Below, piece after piece: positions 38,684-43,324 of a stretch of 43,324 nucleotides of DNA. Under the pieces are notes generated by a model. That model made no database searches. It saw only the letters and a program-made list of their open reading frames with translations, and was not told the DNA's origin. Position 1 is the stretch's first letter; each line of letters starts with the position of its first letter. The stretch comes from Brevundimonas sp. (GTDB lineage: Bacteria; Pseudomonadota; Alphaproteobacteria; Caulobacterales; Caulobacteraceae): positions 1-43,324 of the forward strand of contig NZ_JAEMRD010000013.1 in NCBI RefSeq assembly GCF_016463485.1. The letters run 5' to 3'. The translations under genes were made by a program, and so were the position numbers.

Positions 38684-41392
38684 ATGTCCCCTGTCCCCCC
38701 CGTCATTGCCGAACTCTCCGACCTCGACCGGCGTCTTGACGCCCTGGTCGGCGGGCCGAACGTGCGGGCCGAGGTGGCGACCCTGCTGGGCGCGCACCAT
38801 GCCGCCGCCCGGCACAGGATCGGGTCGAAACTGGCGAACGGGCTGGGCGGGGTCGAGGTGGCGCGGCTGTATTGTCAGGCGGCGGACGAGATCCTGATCG
38901 CCCTGTGGCGGTTCACCACCGAGACCCTCTATCCCTCGCCAGCCCCCAATGAGGCCGAACGGCTGTCGTTGATCGCGGTCGGCGGCTACGGGCGCGGCGT
39001 CCTGGCGCCGTTTTCGGACCTCGACCTGTTGTTCCTGCGGCCGTGGAAGACGACGGCCCGGACCGAGACGGTGGCGGCCTTCGTCCTCTATGTGCTGTGG
39101 GATCTGGGGCTCAAGGTCGGGTCGGCGGCGCGGGCGGTCGAGGAATGCCTGAGCTTGTCGCGCACCGACATGGTGGTGCGCACGACCCTGCTGGAAGCGC
39201 GATATCTGGCCGGGGACCGGCTGCTGACCGAGGATTTCCTGTGGCGGTTCCGGGGGATGGTGACGAACGCCGATCCTCGGCCCTTCATCGCCGCCAAGCT
39301 GGAAGAACGTGCCGCCCGGCACGAAAAGGTCGGAGCCGTACGATACCGCGTCGAGCCCAATATCAAGGACGGCAAAGGGGGCCTGCGCGACCTCAACACC
39401 CTGTTCTGGATCGCGCGCTCGCTGGCACCCAACTCGGTGCTGGGCGCCGCCGTGCTGGACGACCTGCTGACGGCGCGGGAGCGGCGGACCTTCGAAGAGG
39501 CGTTCGATTTCCTGTGGCGGGTGCGGGCCCATCTGCACCTGACGGCCGGGCGGGCCGAGGAGAAGCTGACCTTCGACCTCCAGCCCGAGGTGGCGCGGCG
39601 GATGGGCTGGCGCGGACGCGGCGACGAACCGGCGGTCGAGCGGTTCATGCGCCGATACTTTCTGGTCGCCCGCGACGTCGGTGCCCTGACCCGGGCGATG
39701 AGCGCCACCCTGGAAGCGCGCCAGCAGAAGAAGACGATGAGCCTGTCGCGGCTGATCCCGGGACGGAAGCGCAACTTGGGCGTACCAGGCTTCATTGAGG
39801 AGGGCGGGCGACTGTCGGTGACGGGGCCGGAGGTCTTTGCCGACGATCCGGTCAAGCTGCTGAGACTGTTCGTCTGTGCGGACCAGCATGACCTCGACGT
39901 CCATCCTCACGCCTTTTCGGCCGTGACCCGGTCGCTGGGGCTGGTGACGCCGAAACTCAGGCGCAATCCGGAGGCGACGGCGGCGCTGCTGCACATCCTG
40001 GCACACGGCGCGCGGCCCTATCGCGTCCTGACGATCATGAACGAGACGGGACTGCTGGGCCGGTTCCTGCCCGAATGGGGGCGGATCGTCGGCCAGACCC
40101 AGTTCAACATGTACCACGCCTATACGGTCGACGAGCACACGCTCCAGGCCATCGGCATCATCAACGACATCGCGCGCGGCAAGCTGAAGCACGACCACCC
40201 CAACGCCTCGGCCATCATCCACCTGATCGCCGATCCCGAGGTGCTGATGCTGGCCATGCTGCTGCACGACGTCGGCAAGGGCGGCGAGCGGGGCCAGCTC
40301 GAGGACGGAGCCATCGCGGCGCGCCGGGCCTGCGAGCGGCTGGGCGTCGATCCGCGGCGGATCGAGCTGGTGGTCTGGCTGGTCCGGAACCACCTGGCCC
40401 TGTCGGACTATGCCCAGAAGCGCGACACATCGGACCCCGCCACCATCCGCGCCTTCGCCGAACTGGTCGGCGATCCCGAGCGGCTGAGGCTGCTGCAGGT
40501 CCTGACCGTCGCCGACATCCGGGCCGTGGGGCCGGGCGTGTGGAACAGCTGGAAGGGCCAGTTGATCACCAGCCTGTACAACGCCACCGAGGCCCTGTTC
40601 CGGGGCGAGGACGTCCAGGCGCTTGATCCCCTGGCCGACCATGCCGACCTGGTGGCAAGGGCGGCGCAGACCGGGGCTGCTGTCGAGACACGCCAAGGGC
40701 CGGGCCGGATCGAATCGACAACCCAGATTTCTCTGGCCGCCCGGGATCGTCCCGGCCTGTTCGCCGACCTGACCGCCGCGCTGGCCGCAGCCGGAGCAGA
40801 CGTGACGGGCGCGCGGGTCGCCACCACGCCGGACGGCACGGTGCTGGACGTGTTCCAGGTCCAGGACGGGGCCGACGCCCCCTATGGCCAGAACGAGCCG
40901 CGCCGTCTGACCACCCTGGTCGCCGCGCTGGAAGCCGCCGCCCGGGGCGAGACCCCCATCGCGCCTCCACCGATGCCAGCCGCTACGCCCCGCCGCGCCG
41001 TATTCGACGTGCGGCCGGTGGTGATGATCGACACGGCGGCGTCGGATACGGCGACGGTGATCGAGGTCTCGGGGGCCGACCGGCCGGGGCTGCTGGCCGA
41101 GCTGTCGCGCACCCTGACGGACCTCGGCCTGTCGATCCGCTCGGCCCACGTCGCCGGCTATGGCGAGCGGGCTGTGGACAGTTTCTACGTCGTCGACCGC
41201 AAGGGCCGGAAGGTCTTCGCCGAACAGATCCTGACCGAGATCCAGACGGCGCTGGAGGCCGTGCTGGAACGCACTCCCGCCGCCCCGGCGGGCAGGCGCA
41301 TCACCGCCGCCCGGGCCAGCGCCCGCGATGTCTCCGACCTGAACCGCCCGATCCGGCGAAAGGCCGTTTCGACATCGCCGGAAGCGCGCTAG
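38684..41392 (+). CDS. glnD: [Protein-PII] uridylyltransferase GlnD
   Basis: LIAVGGYGRGVLAPFSDLDLLFLRP nucleotidyltransferase; VRYRVEPNIKDGKGGLRDLNTLFWIA; MLLHDVGKGGERGQLEDGA HD domain; two C-terminal ACT domains. Confidence 0.97.
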   Translation: MSPVPPVIAELSDLDRRLDALVGGPNVRAEVATLLGAHHAAARHRIGSKLANGLGGVEVARLYCQAADEILIALWRFTTETLYPSPAPNEAERLSLIAVGGYGRGVLAPFSDLDLLFLRPWKTTARTETVAAFVLYVLWDLGLKVGSAARAVEECLSLSRTDMVVRTTLLEARYLAGDRLLTEDFLWRFRGMVTNADPRPFIAAKLEERAARHEKVGAVRYRVEPNIKDGKGGLRDLNTLFWIARSLAPNSVLGAAVLDDLLTARERRTFEEAFDFLWRVRAHLHLTAGRAEEKLTFDLQPEVARRMGWRGRGDEPAVERFMRRYFLVARDVGALTRAMSATLEARQQKKTMSLSRLIPGRKRNLGVPGFIEEGGRLSVTGPEVFADDPVKLLRLFVCADQHDLDVHPHAFSAVTRSLGLVTPKLRRNPEATAALLHILAHGARPYRVLTIMNETGLLGRFLPEWGRIVGQTQFNMYHAYTVDEHTLQAIGIINDIARGKLKHDHPNASAIIHLIADPEVLMLAMLLHDVGKGGERGQLEDGAIAARRACERLGVDPRRIELVVWLVRNHLALSDYAQKRDTSDPATIRAFAELVGDPERLRLLQVLTVADIRAVGPGVWNSWKGQLITSLYNATEALFRGEDVQALDPLADHADLVARAAQTGAAVETRQGPGRIESTTQISLAARDRPGLFADLTAALAAAGADVTGARVATTPDGTVLDVFQVQDGADAPYGQNEPRRLTTLVAALEAAARGETPIAPPPMPAATPRRAVFDVRPVVMIDTAASDTATVIEVSGADRPGLLAELSRTLTDLGLSIRSAHVAGYGERAVDSFYVVDRKGRKVFAEQILTEIQTALEAVLERTPAAPAGRRITAARASARDVSDLNRPIRRKAVSTSPEAR

Positions 41393-41401
41393 AGGCCGCC
41401 G

Positions 41402-43000
41402 ATGTCCCTCGCCCGCAACACCATCGTCCAGTCGACCCTGACGCTCGGCAGCCGTATCCTGGGGTTCGCGCGCGATCTGGCCCTGTCGGCACGGTTCGGT
41501 CAGGGACCGATGATGGACGCCTGGGCCACGGCGATCATGCTGCCCAACCTGTTCCGGCGCCTGTTCGCCGAGGGTGCCTTCGCCCAGGCCTTCGTGCCGA
41601 TCTACGGCGGGGTCCGCGCCGCCGAGGGCGAGGAGGCCGCCGCCGTCACCGCGTCCGAGGCGCTCAGCTTCATGTTCGCGGTGGTGACCGCCTTCTGCAT
41701 CGCCATGCAGGTCGCCATGCCATGGATCATTCCGCTTCTGATGTCGGCCTGGAAGGACGATTCCGGGGTCATGCAGGTCGCCATCACCGCGACCCAGCTG
41801 GCCATGCCCTACCTCGCCTGCATGACCATCGCCTCCCTGCTGTCGGGCGTGCTCAACACGGCCGGCAAATTCGCCCTGACAGCGGGGGTCGGCGCGTTTC
41901 TGAACGTCTGCACCCTGATCCCGCTGCTGGCACCAGAATTCCTGCCGATGAGCCAGCCGGATACGCTCAAGGCCGTCACGGCGGCGGTGACGGTCTCCGG
42001 CCTCGTCCAGGCGGGTCTTTTGTGGTGGGGCGTCCGGCGCCTCGGCGTGCGCCTGCGCATCCACTGGCCCAGGGTCACCGCCAGTGTGAAGACCACCCTG
42101 AAGCTCGCCATCCCCGGTGCCATGGCCGGTGGCGCCCTGCAACTCAACTCGGTGGTCAGCCAGGTCCTGACCGGGTCCGACGCCGGCGCGCGTTCGGTGC
42201 TCTACAACGCCGACCGCCTCTACCAGCTGCCGTTGGGCCTCGTCGGCGTCGCGATCGGCCTGGCCCTGGTCCCGCGCCTGACCAAGGCCTTCGTCTCCGG
42301 CGACCACGAGGGCGGCCAGAGGACGCTGGACGACGGCATCACCCTGGCCATGGCCTTCACCCTGCCCGCTGCCATCGCCCTGTTCGTAATGCCCTTCGTG
42401 GTCATCGACGCGACCATGACGCGCGGGGCCTTCACCACCGCCGATGCGGCGCGGACGGCCGACGCCCTGCGCCAATTCGCCTGGGGGGTGCCCGCCTTCG
42501 TCCTGGCCAAGGTCCTGACGCCCCCGTTCTTTGCGCGGATGGACACGCGTCGGCCGATGATCTTCGCCATCACCTCGGTGGTCATCACCGTGGTTCTGGG
42601 GGCCGGGCTGTTCTTCTGGTTCAGCCGGATCGGCGTCGACGGCGTCTTGGGCCTGGCGATCGCGACCTCGGTCTCGGCCTGGGTCAATGTCGCGCTTCTG
42701 GGCGGGACCCTGATCCGCGAGAAGGCCTGGCACGCCTCGCCCCGGTTCGTGTCGCGCATCGCCCGCGTCCTGGCCGCCAGCGCGGCCATGGCCGGCGTAT
42801 TGTTCGCCGCCAGCGTCTTCTACGAGGATCTGTCACGATGGCTACTGGCCAAGGAGATCGCGGTGCTGGCGGTCTGCGGCGTCGGCGGCCTGGTCTATGC
42901 CGCCTGCCTGATCGCCTTCCGCGCCGTGACCCCCGCCGAGCTCAAGGCCGTGCTCCGTCGCGAGCCCGGCGCGCCGGCTGTGAGTGGCGGGCTGGACTAA
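41402..43000 (+). CDS. murJ: Lipid II flippase MurJ (MviN)
   Basis: MSLARNTIVQSTLTLGSRILGFARDLALSARFGQGPMMDAWATAIMLPNLFRRLFAEGAFAQAFVPIYG. Confidence 0.97.
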   Translation: MSLARNTIVQSTLTLGSRILGFARDLALSARFGQGPMMDAWATAIMLPNLFRRLFAEGAFAQAFVPIYGGVRAAEGEEAAAVTASEALSFMFAVVTAFCIAMQVAMPWIIPLLMSAWKDDSGVMQVAITATQLAMPYLACMTIASLLSGVLNTAGKFALTAGVGAFLNVCTLIPLLAPEFLPMSQPDTLKAVTAAVTVSGLVQAGLLWWGVRRLGVRLRIHWPRVTASVKTTLKLAIPGAMAGGALQLNSVVSQVLTGSDAGARSVLYNADRLYQLPLGLVGVAIGLALVPRLTKAFVSGDHEGGQRTLDDGITLAMAFTLPAAIALFVMPFVVIDATMTRGAFTTADAARTADALRQFAWGVPAFVLAKVLTPPFFARMDTRRPMIFAITSVVITVVLGAGLFFWFSRIGVDGVLGLAIATSVSAWVNVALLGGTLIREKAWHASPRFVSRIARVLAASAAMAGVLFAASVFYEDLSRWLLAKEIAVLAVCGVGGLVYAACLIAFRAVTPAELKAVLRREPGAPAVSGGLD

Positions 43001-43050
43001 CTCTCCCGCCCGTTACGAAGCGACCATGAGGTGGCGAAGCGGTGAGGACA

Positions 43051-43324
43051 TCATCCCGCCAACCCCCGCGTCAGCGCCTTGGCGAAGACGGTCGGCAAGG
43101 CCTTGAGCGCCTCGTCTTCGGGGGTCCAGATGAATTCCCCCTCGCCTTCCACCACCGCCACCGCCACTGACAGCGTCAGGCTGAAGTGGGTGAAGACGTG
43201 TTCGATGGCTCCCGCATCGCGCCAGTCGGCCTCGACGGGCGGCATGCCCGACGGCACGGCCCCCCACTCCCCCGTCGGCAGGCCCAGCATCCCGCCGAGC
43301 AATCCCTTGTCCGGCCGACGAACC
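43051..43324 (-). CDS. mutY: A/G-specific adenine glycosylase MutY, C-terminal part (truncated by window end)
   Basis: RRPDKGLLGGMLGLPTGEW...GAIEHVFTHFSLTLSVAVAVVEG, typical MutY NUDIX-like C-terminal region; frame open to window edge. Confidence 0.88.
   Translation of the reverse strand, partial: VRRPDKGLLGGMLGLPTGEWGAVPSGMPPVEADWRDAGAIEHVFTHFSLTLSVAVAVVEGEGEFIWTPEDEALKALPTVFAKALTRGLAG

Noticed and set aside
38654-42733. 1359-aa minus-strand ORF antisense to glnD and murJ
   Set aside because: Low-complexity Q/D/R/G/P-rich translation typical of a GC-rich shadow frame; glnD and murJ on the + strand have clear family motifs.

Overview
High-GC alphaproteobacterial chromosome segment, probably Caulobacterales/Brevundimonas-like judging from the protein sequences (inference; no search run). 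It is mostly core genome, read by hand: dnaG (5' truncated), rpoD, an aldehyde dehydrogenase and GAF/Fis regulator, trmJ-like SpoU methylase, sir2/cobB, a formaldehyde-detoxification block (frmA ... frmB), sodB, rpsD, a HisKA_2 kinase, bolA/aldo-keto reductase/CGFS glutaredoxin, radC, cinA-like, rhlE-like helicase, ccrM, a GT4/glycogen-debranching pair, a CAP-domain protein, glnD, murJ and a partial mutY. Accessory elements are two different VapBC-type toxin-antitoxin modules (one between dnaG and rpoD, one between frmA and frmB), an FkbM methyltransferase, and several REP-like inverted repeats and terminators. Most notable observations: a divergent orphan piece of the DnaG C-terminus just upstream of rpoD, suggesting a rearranged dnaG-rpoD junction; a VapBC module ending 1 nt before the frmB start; a general-stress (EcfG-type) promoter match upstream of the GT4/debranching pair; and a GANTC site in the ccrM leader. 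I found no clear evidence for a wholly new multi-gene system, CRISPR array, prophage or rRNA/tRNA gene.
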